Below, in pieces: positions 8,258 through 15,983 of a stretch of 37,041 bases of DNA. Positions within the stretch are counted from its first letter, which is position 1. Every line of letters begins with the position of its first letter. Below the pieces are notes generated by a model, which worked only from the letters and a program-made list of their open reading frames with translations, was not told where the DNA came from and did not search any database. The translations under genes were made by a program, and so were the position numbers. Source of the stretch: an uncultured Lachnospiraceae bacterium (GTDB lineage Bacteria; Bacillota; Clostridia; Lachnospirales; Lachnospiraceae); contig CANRBX010000025.1 in NCBI GenBank assembly GCA_947628955.1, positions 1-37,041 on the forward strand, in the 5' to 3' direction.

Positions 8258-8791
8258 ATGAATAATATCATTTTGATCGGAATGCCCGGCGTCGGCAAAA
8301 GCACGATCGGCATTGTCCTGGCCAAGGTGCTCGGCTATGATTTCATCGACTCGGATCTTCTGATCCAGAAATCAGAGGGAAAGCTTCTCTGGCAGATCAT
8401 GCGCGACGCCGGAAACGAAGGATTCAACCGCATCGAGGAGCGCGTCAACAGCGGGATCCTGGCGGAGCGCTCTGTCATCGCGACCGGCGGGAGCGTGATC
8501 TACGGCCCGGAAGCGATGGAGCATCTGCGCTCCATCGGCACCGTGGTCTATCTGGAGGCCGACTGTCCCACACTGGCCGCGCGCCTCGGCGATCTGACCA
8601 GGCGCGGCGTCGTCCTTCAGCCCGGACAGGGGCTCGCCGACCTGTACGCGCAGCGGGTTCCCCTTTATCAGAAATATGCGCATCTCACGGTTCCGGTCGG
8701 AGACCGGACAGTCCCGGAAGCGGTCGAGGCGATCACAGAAGCGCTCGCCCGCAGTACGCAGGCCTTCCGCTCTCCGGCCCCTCAATCCTGA
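8258..8791 (+). CDS. aroK: Shikimate kinase
   Basis: ATP-dependent phosphorylation of shikimate to shikimate 3-phosphate in chorismate synthesis; 177 residues, normal length. The P-loop GMPGVGKST is at 8-16, the Mg/shikimate site DSD at 31-33, FNRIEERV and ATGGSVI correspond to the shikimate-binding and Walker-B-like stretches, and RVPLYQKYA to the adenine-contact Arg motif. The usual STGGG is ATGGS and the lid Arg sits in TRRGVVL, so it is a somewhat divergent member; a shikimate-kinase-like paralogue acting on another small molecule cannot be excluded. The ATG at 8258 follows GGAGGAATTGCC. Other aro genes are not adjacent. Confidence 0.85.
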   Translation: MNNIILIGMPGVGKSTIGIVLAKVLGYDFIDSDLLIQKSEGKLLWQIMRDAGNEGFNRIEERVNSGILAERSVIATGGSVIYGPEAMEHLRSIGTVVYLEADCPTLAARLGDLTRRGVVLQPGQGLADLYAQRVPLYQKYAHLTVPVGDRTVPEAVEAITEALARSTQAFRSPAPQS

Positions 8792-8838
8792 GGTGCGGCA
8801 GATAGCCGCGAACCGTGACAACGTGCTTTTGTGCGGCA

Positions 8839-8877
8839 GGAAGGAGCCTCCATGCATCAGCCTGGCAGGCTCTTTCC
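8839..8877. terminator. Hairpin between convergent shikimate kinase and MATE genes
   Basis: An 11-bp stem (8839-8849 with 8867-8877, one G-U pair) with a 17-nt loop lies between the 3' ends of the two convergent genes. There is only a short U-rich stretch, so it is a candidate bidirectional terminator. Confidence 0.5.
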
Positions 8878-8893
8878 ATGCAGGGCGCCGGGG

Positions 8894-10261
8894 TCATCCG
8901 GCAGTCTGACGCGCCTGATCCCGGCCCAGCCTGCGGTACACCGTAAAATACATCGTCACAAAACAGGCTACGCCGCCGATCACATTGGAGACCGGCTCGG
9001 CCAGGAAGATGCCTGCCACGCTGTCTTTCATCAGATGCGGGAGCAGGACCGTCAGCGGCAGCACAATGACAACTTTGCGGAACATCGAAAAGAAAATCGC
9101 CTGTCTGGCTTTCCCGAGCGCCGTGAACACGGACTGCCCCGAAAACTGGAACAGCATGAACACAAAGCCTGCGAAGTACAGATGGACTGAGCGGACGCCG
9201 GTCTCGATCATCTCACGGTTCCCGGTGAACAGAGAGAGGAACGGCTTCGGGAACATCACAAGCAGGCCCCAGGCCGCCACCGTGTACAGTGCGCCGGCCG
9301 CCGACATGAAGCGGATCCCCCTGCGGATCCGCTCATATTTTTTTGCCCCGTAATTGAAGCCGAGCACCGGCTGCGATCCCTGCGTGATGCCCATGACCGG
9401 CATACTCAGGATCTCGCGGATAGAATTTAGGACCGTCATGATCCCGATGTACAGATCACCGCCGTAGATGCTCAGCATCGCGTTGCAGGCGATCTGTGCG
9501 ACGCAGTTCGTCGCCTGCATGATAAAGCCCGCCGTGCCGAGCGTTGTGATATCGCGCACCAGCCTCCACTCCAGGCGGAAATGCCGCCTCCGCAGCTTCA
9601 GGATCGCTTTCTTTCCGGTGAGGAAGCGCAGCACCCAGACCGCCGAGATGGTCTGTGCCGCGACAGTCGCGATCGCAGCGCCCTCGATTCCCATCCCAAA
9701 GCCGAAGATCAGGATCGGATCGAGGATGAGGTTGATCAGCGCGCCGAGCAGCGTCGTCCCCATCGCGGTCCTCGGAAAGCCCTGCGAGGTAATGAAATTA
9801 TTCAGCCCGTTGCCAAGCATGAAGAAAACCGTGCCGAGCAGATAGATTTTCAGATAGGTATCCGCGTACGGATACGTGGCATCGCTCGCGCCGAGCAGGT
9901 ACAAAACCGGGCGCTTCAGCGCGTAGCAGGCGGCCATGATCACAAAAGAGGTCGCGAACAGCAGCACCGCCGAATTTCCCATGATCTTCTCCGCTTCCTC
10001 TTCTTTGCCCGCGCCGCGCGCGATCGAGCAAAGAGGCGCGCCGCCCATGCCGTACAGATTCGTGAATGCATTGATCAGCGAGACGATTGGGAAGACCAGC
10101 CCGATCCCCGTCAGCGCCAGGCCGTCTGAACCCGGCAGGTGGCCGATATAGATGCGGTCCACAATATTATAGAGAAGCTGGAGGATCTGCGCGATCATCA
10201 GCGGCACCGCCTGCGCCATGATGTGCCTGCTCACGCTCCCCTGCGAAAAATCATGTTCCAT
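8894..10261 (-). CDS. MATE family multidrug/cation efflux transporter
   Basis: Twelve-helix MATE antiporter, 455 residues. It begins MEHDFSQGSVSRHIMAQAVPLMIAQILQ, the usual NorM/DinF-like opening, followed by YNIVDRIYIG and the second-half repeat with VLGFNYGAKKYERI. It exports cationic compounds with Na+ or H+ (family knowledge); the substrate is unknown. The ATG at 10261 is favoured by conservation of the N-terminus; the upstream 52 codons of open frame fall in the transcribed leader. A strong promoter lies at 10389-10417, and the 120-nt leader can fold into several stems. Confidence 0.93.
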   Translation of the reverse strand: MEHDFSQGSVSRHIMAQAVPLMIAQILQLLYNIVDRIYIGHLPGSDGLALTGIGLVFPIVSLINAFTNLYGMGGAPLCSIARGAGKEEEAEKIMGNSAVLLFATSFVIMAACYALKRPVLYLLGASDATYPYADTYLKIYLLGTVFFMLGNGLNNFITSQGFPRTAMGTTLLGALINLILDPILIFGFGMGIEGAAIATVAAQTISAVWVLRFLTGKKAILKLRRRHFRLEWRLVRDITTLGTAGFIMQATNCVAQIACNAMLSIYGGDLYIGIMTVLNSIREILSMPVMGITQGSQPVLGFNYGAKKYERIRRGIRFMSAAGALYTVAAWGLLVMFPKPFLSLFTGNREMIETGVRSVHLYFAGFVFMLFQFSGQSVFTALGKARQAIFFSMFRKVVIVLPLTVLLPHLMKDSVAGIFLAEPVSNVIGGVACFVTMYFTVYRRLGRDQARQTAG

Positions 10262-10388
10262 AAACGCTGTCTCACCCTTCCGTTTACACAATAATCCGCG
10301 CGCCGCGGACAGGGCAGGATCACGGGCAAACGCCCGGCGGCTGTCCTGACGGCCCTCCCGACGCCCTGCCCCTCGGCGCTCACCAGTA

Positions 10389-10417
10389 ATTATAGGTACG
10401 AACCTGCCTCTTGTCAA
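10389..10417 (-). promoter_or_regulatory. Consensus promoter of the MATE transporter
   Basis: Minus strand TTGACA (10417-10412), 17-bp spacer, TATAAT (10394-10389): a perfect sigma-70/sigma-A consensus. It predicts a leader of about 120 nt before the MATE ATG. Confidence 0.85.
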
Positions 10418-10458
10418 GAAAGCGCGTTACTGCTCAGTCCAGGCACCAACGTTTTAAC

Positions 10459-10487
10459 TTGACACAGTGCAAAAGCAGGCGTAAACT
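10459..10487 (+). promoter_or_regulatory. Promoter of ilvE
   Basis: TTGACA (10459-10464), 17-bp spacer, TAAACT (10482-10487), about 87 bp upstream of the ilvE ATG. Confidence 0.75.
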
Positions 10488-10573
10488 ACAGATGATTATT
10501 CTATGCTGCGCCGGTTTCGGAAGTGTATCCTGCAGGCCGGCAGTATGTACATTCTAACCAAGGAAGGGGAATC

Positions 10574-11602
10574 ATGATGGAAAAGAAAAACATCGACTGG
10601 GCAAATCTCGGCTTCGGCTATGTCCCGACAGACAAGAGATTTGTTGCAAATTATAAAGACGGAGCCTGGGATGACGGCTGCCTGACCTCAGACGCGACTG
10701 TGCAGATCTCAGAATGTGCCGGCGTGCTCCAGTACGCGCAGACCTGCTTTGAGGGCATGAAGGCCTACACGACGGAGGACGGACGGATCGTCACGTTCCG
10801 CCCGGACCTGAACGCTGAGCGCATGGAGTCCTCCTGTAAGCGTCTGGAGATGCCTGTGTTCCCGAAGGACCGTTTCGTGGACGCGATCGTGGAGACGGTC
10901 GCAGCCAATGGGGCTTACGTTCCTCCTTACGGCTCGGGCGCTACCCTGTACATCCGTCCGTTCATGTTCGGAAGCGACGCCGTCATCGGCGTGAAACCGG
11001 CCAGCGAATACCAGTTCCGCATCTTCACGACCCCGGTCGGCCCGTACTTCAAGGGCGGCGTAAAGCCGCTGACCATCCGTGTCTGTGATTACGACCGCGC
11101 GGCTCCTCACGGCACCGGCCACATCAAAGCCGGTCTGAACTACGCGATGAGCCTGTACGCGATCATGGACGCGCACCGCCAGGGCTTCGATGAGAATATG
11201 TATCTCGACGCAGCTACCCGCACAAAGGTAGAAGAGACCGGCGGCGCAAACTTCCTGTTCGTCACGAAGGACAACAAGGTCGTCACACCGAAGTCGAACA
11301 GCATCCTGCCGTCCATCACCCGCCGCTCCCTGCTCGTCGTCGCGAAGGATTACCTCGGTCTCGAGGTTGAAGAGCGCGAGGTCTACCTCGACGAAGTCAA
11401 GGATTTCGCGGAGTGCGGCCTGTGCGGCACGGCGGCCGTCATCTCCCCGGTCGGCAAGATCGTCGATCACGGCAGGGAGATCTGCCTGCCGAGCGGCATG
11501 ACCGAGATGGGTCCGACCACCAAGAAGCTGTACGACACACTGACCGGCATCCAGATGGGCCGCCTCGAGGCGCCGGAGGGCTGGATCAAAGTGATCAAGT
11601 AA
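10574..11602 (+). CDS. ilvE: Branched-chain amino acid aminotransferase
   Basis: PLP-dependent class IV aminotransferase converting Leu, Ile and Val to and from their 2-oxo acids with 2-oxoglutarate/glutamate; 342 residues, normal for the long BCAT2-like form. Lys185 in GHIKAGLNYAMSL is the PLP Schiff-base lysine, and KVEETGGANFLFV and CGTAAVISPVG are the cofactor-binding signatures. The ATG at 10574 follows AAGGAAGGGGAATC; an ATG immediately after it is an equally possible start. It is monocistronic with its own promoter and a following hairpin. Confidence 0.95.
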   Translation: MMEKKNIDWANLGFGYVPTDKRFVANYKDGAWDDGCLTSDATVQISECAGVLQYAQTCFEGMKAYTTEDGRIVTFRPDLNAERMESSCKRLEMPVFPKDRFVDAIVETVAANGAYVPPYGSGATLYIRPFMFGSDAVIGVKPASEYQFRIFTTPVGPYFKGGVKPLTIRVCDYDRAAPHGTGHIKAGLNYAMSLYAIMDAHRQGFDENMYLDAATRTKVEETGGANFLFVTKDNKVVTPKSNSILPSITRRSLLVVAKDYLGLEVEEREVYLDEVKDFAECGLCGTAAVISPVGKIVDHGREICLPSGMTEMGPTTKKLYDTLTGIQMGRLEAPEGWIKVIK

Positions 11603-11626
11603 AATACGATCCGCGATCATACACAC

Positions 11627-11669
11627 GGGGCTGCCGCAGGATAAACCAAAAATATCCTGCGGCAGCCCC
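11627..11669. terminator. Strong hairpin after ilvE
   Basis: Perfect 17-bp inverted repeat (11627-11643 and 11653-11669) with a 9-nt loop, 24 bp after the ilvE stop. It lies between convergent genes and could serve both. A clear U-tract is missing on either side. Confidence 0.75.
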
Positions 11670-11713
11670 ATTCCGTCATATGTAATTTTATTGTCTGCTC
11701 TGTAAGATTTTAC

Positions 11714-11765
11714 GGCTGCTTTGCAGCCCGAACCGCAGTGCACTATTTTCCAATCGCGCGCAGCC
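11714..11765. repeat. 52-bp direct repeat, copy 1 (left end of small-gene cassette)
   Basis: This copy matches 12829-12880 at 51 of 52 positions (mismatch at 11727). It begins GGCTGCTTTGCAGCC, a perfect 6-bp hairpin with TTT loop, and ends GCGCAGCC, so it is bounded by inverted GGCTGC/GCAGCC hexamers. On the minus strand it encodes the last residues and stop of the 83-residue protein. Confidence 0.92.
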
Positions 11766-11994
11766 GGCCGTGGGATTCCTCCCGGTACATGTCCGCGATG
11801 TACGACGGCCCGTTCCACCAGAGTTTTGATGATTCGTCATACAGCAGAATCCCTGTTTTTGATGTTACGAAATCCTTTAAGACGACAGCCGGAGCAAGTG
11901 CGGAATCTTTTGTCAGCTCTTCGATCACCAGCGTGACCATCGCATCAATGGCAAATTTTTTCTGTTCCTCTGTAACTCTTCTCAGTTTCTCCAT
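11743..11994 (-). CDS. Small protein of unknown function, third gene of DUF3791/DUF3990 cassette
   Basis: A protein of 83 residues with no confident family. It starts MEKLRRVTEEQKKFAIDAM with a predicted helical N-terminal half, then KTGILLYDESSKLWWNGPSYIADMYREE, and ends GRLRAIGK. The ATG at 11994 follows GGAAGTGAGCAGAT and overlaps the end of the DUF3990-like gene by 13 bp, so the two are coupled. Its last eight residues come from the 52-bp direct repeat and equal the last residues of the AAA+ ATPase, in the same frame and with the same stop. This suggests that the original C-terminus was replaced or extended when the cassette arrived. By position it may be a partner or antidote of the DUF3990-like protein; that is inference. 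Confidence 0.75.
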   Translation of the reverse strand: MEKLRRVTEEQKKFAIDAMVTLVIEELTKDSALAPAVVLKDFVTSKTGILLYDESSKLWWNGPSYIADMYREESHGRLRAIGK

Positions 11995-12548
11995 ATCTGC
12001 TCACTTCCTTCAAACGACAGGCACTGCAGTCCTTTCTCAGTTCTGAAACAAAACTGGTCTTTCAGACGCTCCGGAATCAGTCTGCCTATGCAAAAGCGAT
12101 CCGCTTCCTCACTTCCAACCGTGCCGTAAGCTCCGACCAGATAAGTCAGAATCGTGACATTTGTTGTATCATTTGCAATTTTTCCGGCTATCACATCATA
12201 CTTTTTCATTTTCTCAACGACAGCCGGAAATGTATTCACCTTTCTGTGCCCCACTACGCAATGCAGCCAGTCGGCATCTGCATCATGATAAATATATTCT
12301 CTAATCCCCCGGACCGGATGATAGGAATATACAGAAATCACTCCATATTCCTGGTCTGCGCTGATGATTCCCTGCGCCTTTGCCTTCTTCAGCGATGTAT
12401 TGATAAAATTTACCGCCTGCTCCTTCGAGGATGTCAGATAAAATCCTTTTCCAAAATCCTTAAAATTTGCGCACTTTGTCAGATCCGGGGTTCTTACTTC
12501 ACAGTAGCTTCCATGATAAAGAAACATCCCGTCAGATAACTGCGGCAT
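11982..12548 (-). CDS. DUF3990-like protein, probable ADP-ribosyltransferase-fold toxin
   Basis: A 188-residue protein recognised as DUF3990-like from FLYHGSYCEV (His12) followed by DFGKGFYLTSSKEQA (Tyr37). The H-G-S and G-x-G-F-Y-L-T pattern resembles the His and Tyr of the ADP-ribosyltransferase H-Y-E triad, so an NAD-using toxin is plausible (family-level inference; activity not established here). A third catalytic acid is not assigned with confidence. The ATG at 12548 follows GGTGGAGCCGG and overlaps the DUF3791-like gene by 17 bp. Codon use is more AT-rich than in neighbouring genes, which suggests horizontal transfer. No signal peptide or membrane segment is present. Confidence 0.8.
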   Translation of the reverse strand: MPQLSDGMFLYHGSYCEVRTPDLTKCANFKDFGKGFYLTSSKEQAVNFINTSLKKAKAQGIISADQEYGVISVYSYHPVRGIREYIYHDADADWLHCVVGHRKVNTFPAVVEKMKKYDVIAGKIANDTTNVTILTYLVGAYGTVGSEEADRFCIGRLIPERLKDQFCFRTEKGLQCLSFEGSEQIWRN

Positions 12549-12765
12549 CCGGCTCCACCCCCTTGCATTTCAGCAGTGTTTTGATCTCACTGAACACCGC
12601 ATCGTCGCCCTCCATGTGGAAAACGTCATAACAATCCTCTATGAAACTAAAAATATCGTACTGCTCAAACAGTGCCGCGGCAGCCGGAATCGGAATGTTC
12701 CATTTCTCCGAGGCAATCCGGAGCAATCGGACCTGCATAAAAATAATTTCAGATTTTTCACTCAT
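12532..12765 (-). CDS. DUF3791-like small protein, candidate antitoxin
   Basis: A 77-residue protein with the DUF3791-like pattern: an N-terminal helix (EIIFMQVRLLRIASEKWNI), then AAALFEQYDIFSFIEDCYDVFHMEG and a terminal helix. Genes of this family often sit directly before DUF3990 genes, as here, and are presumed antitoxins or accessory factors. The ATG at 12765 follows AAGGAGAGCATCCAT. It is the first gene of the three-gene overlapping operon; no convincing promoter is visible in the 92 bp between it and the AAA+ stop, so it may be co-transcribed with the AAA+ gene. Confidence 0.78.
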   Translation of the reverse strand: MSEKSEIIFMQVRLLRIASEKWNIPIPAAAALFEQYDIFSFIEDCYDVFHMEGDDAVFSEIKTLLKCKGVEPDAAVI

Positions 12766-12828
12766 ATGGATGCTCTCCTTGTTTTTATTCCGATCCTTTC
12801 GTCAATCATAATGCACAAAAAGTTATAT

Positions 12829-12880
12829 GGCTGCTTTGCAGACCGAACCGCAGTGCACTATTTTCCAATCGCGCGCAGCC
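12829..12880. repeat. 52-bp direct repeat, copy 2 (3' end of the AAA+ gene)
   Basis: Partner of 11714-11765 (51/52 identical). It covers the last eight codons and stop of the AAA+ gene plus the first bases downstream. The start-to-start distance of 1115 bp encloses exactly the three small genes. No integrase, transposase or terminal inverted repeat is found between the copies. Confidence 0.92.
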
Positions 12881-14492
12881 TCGCCTCGATCGATCTTCCG
12901 CTCTCGTCAAACAGCAGCTCCCTGTTGTAGCGATAATAGCGCTCACACTCATATTCCTGCAAAAACTGCACGCTGTAGTAGTCATTGTTCAGCTCTGTTA
13001 CAAAAATGACCGTTTCCTGCCCTGTGCCAAACGCCGCCTCCAGGAAATCAAACGCATGCTCGAGCATGCTTCCGGCATCGGCCGCCTCCTGCTCCAGGGC
13101 GTCCTGTTCTTTGTCGAACCAGCCTTTTATCCGCACGAACGCAGCTCTTCCGTCCGGAACGTCTTCTTTTCTGAGATTCTGCAGGTAACGCTCCAGAAGC
13201 TCTGCCACCTTCCGGCGGCAGTTTTCCTCCCCGCGGGTCAGAAGCTCCGCCGTCTTCCGGCGCTGCGTCTCACGCTGAAATTCTTCCGCCGCCGCAGAGA
13301 GGATGAGGTCGGCGCGCAGGGGCGTTCCCATGTCCTGCACTGTATCCTCCTTCCTGGCGCCCGGCATTCCCTCATCCTGCGCGCCGCCGGATATTCCCTG
13401 TGCGGCGTTTCTTTTCTCTGCGCAAGGCACTCCCTCATCCCGCGCGCCGTCCGTTAACTGCGGCTTCAGCTTTTTCAGTTCTTCATACAGAAGCTCCGCC
13501 GTCTGCTCCGCACGCATCAGTGCCGCGAAGCGGTTCCGGCAGCGCCCGAGCAGGAGGCTCACCACGCTCAGGCGCTCGTCGAACGGCGCATGGGCGGCCT
13601 TTTTCAGCAGGATCGGATCAATCGTCCCCTCCAGGACCGCATCGAGCTGGTAGTCCATCTGATACTTGCGGTACAGCTCCAGATAATTTGCAAAATCCTT
13701 TGCGATCGTCTCATGCTGGATGTACTGCACCACAACCTCACGGTCCATCTCCTTTCCCAGGCTGTCGTACACCGTGAGCATCTGTGACAGATCCTCCCAG
13801 CCGCGCGGCGTCGCGAATTTTCTTCCGTCCACGGTCGTCTCCATCTTGTAGAAATGCGCCGTCCGCGTATTAAGATAGGAAATCACGGCGGGGTGGAGCT
13901 GCTGCATCTGCGCATACTCCTTCCATACCGCAAAGTCCGGTTCCACCTCGATCTTCTTGACGCGGTCCATCGTCACGACATCAAACTCGCGCACCGATTT
14001 ATTGTACTCCGGCGGATTGCCGGCCGCCACGATGATCCAGCCCTGCGGAATCTCATGGCTTCCGAACGTCTTGCACTGCAGAAACTGCAGCATTGCCGGG
14101 GCAAGTGTCTCTGACGCACAGTTGATCTCATCGATAAACAGGATGCCCTCGGAGAGTCCCGTTTTCTCCATTTTCTCATAGACAGAGGCCACGATCTCGC
14201 TCATCGTGTACTCCGTGACCGTGTATTCCCGACCGCCGAACATCTGCTTCGAGATGAACGGCAGGCCGATCGCGCTCTGCCGCGTGTGATGTGTGATCGT
14301 GTACGCTACGAGCGCGATCCCGCACTCCTTCGCGATCTGCTCCATGATCTGCGTCTTGCCTATGCCCGGCGCGCCCAGCAGCAACACCGGCCGCTGACGG
14401 ATCTGTGGGATCACATATTCTCCATATTTATCTTTTAAAAGATACGCCTCGATCGTATCCTTAATCTCCTGTTTTGCACGCTTGATGTTCAT
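12858..14492 (-). CDS. MoxR-like AAA+ ATPase paired with a VWA protein
   Basis: AAA+ ATPase of 544 residues, longer than ordinary MoxR proteins (about 310-330). Walker A is GAPGIGKT (40-47), Walker B ILFIDEIN (117-124), sensor 1 AAGNPPE (about Asn159). The region after about 345 is extended: a degenerate repeat (GARDEGVPCAEKR, later GAQDEGMPGARKE; period 63 bp), then charged helices. Such ATPases remodel targets together with VWA proteins (family knowledge, as in RavA-ViaA). The ATG at 14492 follows AGAGGAATATC. It lies 151 bp after the VWA gene on the same strand. The C-terminal RLRAIGK and stop are inside the 52-bp direct repeat shared with the 83-residue gene downstream. Confidence 0.9.
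   Translation of the reverse strand: MNIKRAKQEIKDTIEAYLLKDKYGEYVIPQIRQRPVLLLGAPGIGKTQIMEQIAKECGIALVAYTITHHTRQSAIGLPFISKQMFGGREYTVTEYTMSEIVASVYEKMEKTGLSEGILFIDEINCASETLAPAMLQFLQCKTFGSHEIPQGWIIVAAGNPPEYNKSVREFDVVTMDRVKKIEVEPDFAVWKEYAQMQQLHPAVISYLNTRTAHFYKMETTVDGRKFATPRGWEDLSQMLTVYDSLGKEMDREVVVQYIQHETIAKDFANYLELYRKYQMDYQLDAVLEGTIDPILLKKAAHAPFDERLSVVSLLLGRCRNRFAALMRAEQTAELLYEELKKLKPQLTDGARDEGVPCAEKRNAAQGISGGAQDEGMPGARKEDTVQDMGTPLRADLILSAAAEEFQRETQRRKTAELLTRGEENCRRKVAELLERYLQNLRKEDVPDGRAAFVRIKGWFDKEQDALEQEAADAGSMLEHAFDFLEAAFGTGQETVIFVTELNNDYYSVQFLQEYECERYYRYNRELLFDESGRSIEARLRAIGK
13300..13450. repeat. 63-bp degenerate repeat inside the AAA+ gene
   Basis: The 24-bp block at 13363-13386 recurs at 13426-13449 with 2 mismatches, a 63-bp period (21 codons). 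A weaker related block lies near 13321. It encodes the low-complexity linker between the ATPase core and the C-terminal helices. Confidence 0.65.
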
Positions 14493-14643
14493 GATATTCC
14501 TCTTATTCTCAATTTTCCCGGCAGGACATCGCCGGAAGCACCGTTTCTTTCACTGCTTTGCTCCCGCCTGTCCTGCCAGACTCTTTTCATCCGGAAATCC
14601 TGTCAAAAAATATTTTCTCACAGCCGGAACGGCTGCCATAATG

Positions 14644-15978
14644 TCACAAAGCCGGCTCTGCCAGCTCCTCCTCCCCTAGGATCAGTTTGATCGCCCACGG
14701 CGGCACGTCCACGTCACGGTAATCCTCTTTCATAAACACAAACGCGGTCTCATAGGGAGGTTTTCTGACCGGAAATGTCCCGTATCCATCCGTAAAATAG
14801 ATCAGCCCGCGCAGCTTCGTAAAGCAGCCCTGCCGCAGCAGCTCCTGCACGCGCACAAACGCCGGGCGGAAATCCGTTCCGCCGAACCCGCGCACCGTAA
14901 AATGCTCCAGGTAATCCTGCATCTCCTCACGGCTCGTCACCAGCACGTCCTCCTGCACCCTGTCGTCGCACTGCAGGATGTGCACGTGGATTTTCCGGAA
15001 GAATCCCTCCGACTCGCTCAGCACACCGTACGTTTCTTCCAGAAACCGCCGGATCAGCGTGCCGCTGCACGACATGGAGGTATCCACGACGACCACAAAG
15101 TCCTCGACCTTCTGCACCTCCCTCGTCTCCAGCGGCTCGACCAGAGGCATATTTCCATACAGCTCCATCCCGTAATTATAGAAAATATAGTCGAACGAAT
15201 CCATGTCGACCTGCATCTCTTCCTTCAGCACGGAAAACTTCCGCAGGAACTCCCGGTAATCATAGCGCTTCCGGTTCGCCGCGCTGACCTGTTCCTCCAG
15301 GCTCTTCACGTCATCGGCTGCTTCCTTCGAGAATGTCTCCATCTCCGTCTGCATCCGCTCCCGGATATCATCCCACTTTTTCTGCTGAGGGCTCTGGCTT
15401 CTCTGTGAATCCTCCTGATCCCAGTAACGGTGATCGTCCGTCAGAAATTCGCGCTTCCAGGCGTCCAGCTGCGCCTGCACCGGGTGCATCCGGCACAGAA
15501 AACGGTATACGCGCTCGGCCGTCACAACCGGGCGGGAGCCCTGCTCCGGGTTCTCCAGCATCCGGTACAGCTCCCGGCGCAGCATCGATTTCGGTCGATA
15601 TACCGCTTTCACATACAGTCCGTCGATCACGTACTCTGCCGCGATATCGCACGCCAGATCCCAGTATTCCCGGTCGCGTCCCCCGCGGTTCCACAGGTGG
15701 GAAAACAGGCAGTGCACGATGCTGTGCAGGTACTGCCGGTTCACCGCCTGCCGGCCGCGCCGGAATACCTCCACGAGCGCATCCGGCTGAAAATACAGCG
15801 TCCTTGCGTCCGTTCCGCTCACCCGCACCTGCTGATCCGGCAGGAACGCAAGCGACGACAGCGCCACATCCAGGAATCGCATGTTCAGGTATAGCTCATT
15901 CCTGGCATTTCGCAGGATATCCGCTGCAATCTCAATAAAATCGAGCGTCTGCACACGCTCCCCGTAAATCGGATTCAT
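14644..15978 (-). CDS. VWA domain protein with N-terminal metallopeptidase-like (DUF2201-type) domain
   Basis: Protein of 444 residues. The C-terminal third is a VWA-like domain with the MIDAS motif DTSMS (about 299-303) and a later FTDGYGTFP loop, expected to bind a divalent metal and protein partners. The N-terminal part resembles the putative metallopeptidase domain found in DUF2201 proteins, but the position of the HExxH motif reads HSIVH (about 85-89), so the catalytic Glu is absent. It is probably the partner of the AAA+ ATPase encoded next. The start is ambiguous: the ATG at 15978 or a GTG at 15987 that overlaps the hepT stop (GTGA), with GGAGG at 15995-15991 serving either. Either way translation is likely coupled to hepT. 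Confidence 0.85.
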   Translation of the reverse strand: MNPIYGERVQTLDFIEIAADILRNARNELYLNMRFLDVALSSLAFLPDQQVRVSGTDARTLYFQPDALVEVFRRGRQAVNRQYLHSIVHCLFSHLWNRGGRDREYWDLACDIAAEYVIDGLYVKAVYRPKSMLRRELYRMLENPEQGSRPVVTAERVYRFLCRMHPVQAQLDAWKREFLTDDHRYWDQEDSQRSQSPQQKKWDDIRERMQTEMETFSKEAADDVKSLEEQVSAANRKRYDYREFLRKFSVLKEEMQVDMDSFDYIFYNYGMELYGNMPLVEPLETREVQKVEDFVVVVDTSMSCSGTLIRRFLEETYGVLSESEGFFRKIHVHILQCDDRVQEDVLVTSREEMQDYLEHFTVRGFGGTDFRPAFVRVQELLRQGCFTKLRGLIYFTDGYGTFPVRKPPYETAFVFMKEDYRDVDVPPWAIKLILGEEELAEPAL

Positions 15979-15983
15979 AATGA

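Larger units (their letters stand above)
10262..10573. other. Divergent intergenic region between the MATE and ilvE genes
   Basis: This 312-bp gap holds two back-to-back promoters (10389-10417 minus, 10459-10487 plus) and a GC-rich leader on the MATE side with an outer stem 10365-10372/10312-10318 enclosing hairpins 10339-10354 and 10323-10336. The ilvE side has an 80-nt leader with no T-box or attenuator features. Confidence 0.7.

Noticed and set aside
10262-10388. Guanidine-III (ykkC-III) riboswitch before the MATE gene
   Set aside because: The leader contains GTCAGGACA, reminiscent of that class, but the required pseudoknot partners are not seen in the right order; the match is too short.
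10488-10573. T-box or leucine-type attenuator before ilvE
   Set aside because: The leader is only about 80 nt, with no T-box core sequence, leader peptide or terminator.
11714-12880. Insertion sequence explaining the 52-bp direct repeats
   Set aside because: No transposase or terminal inverted repeats lie between the copies, and 52 bp is far longer than usual target-site duplications.
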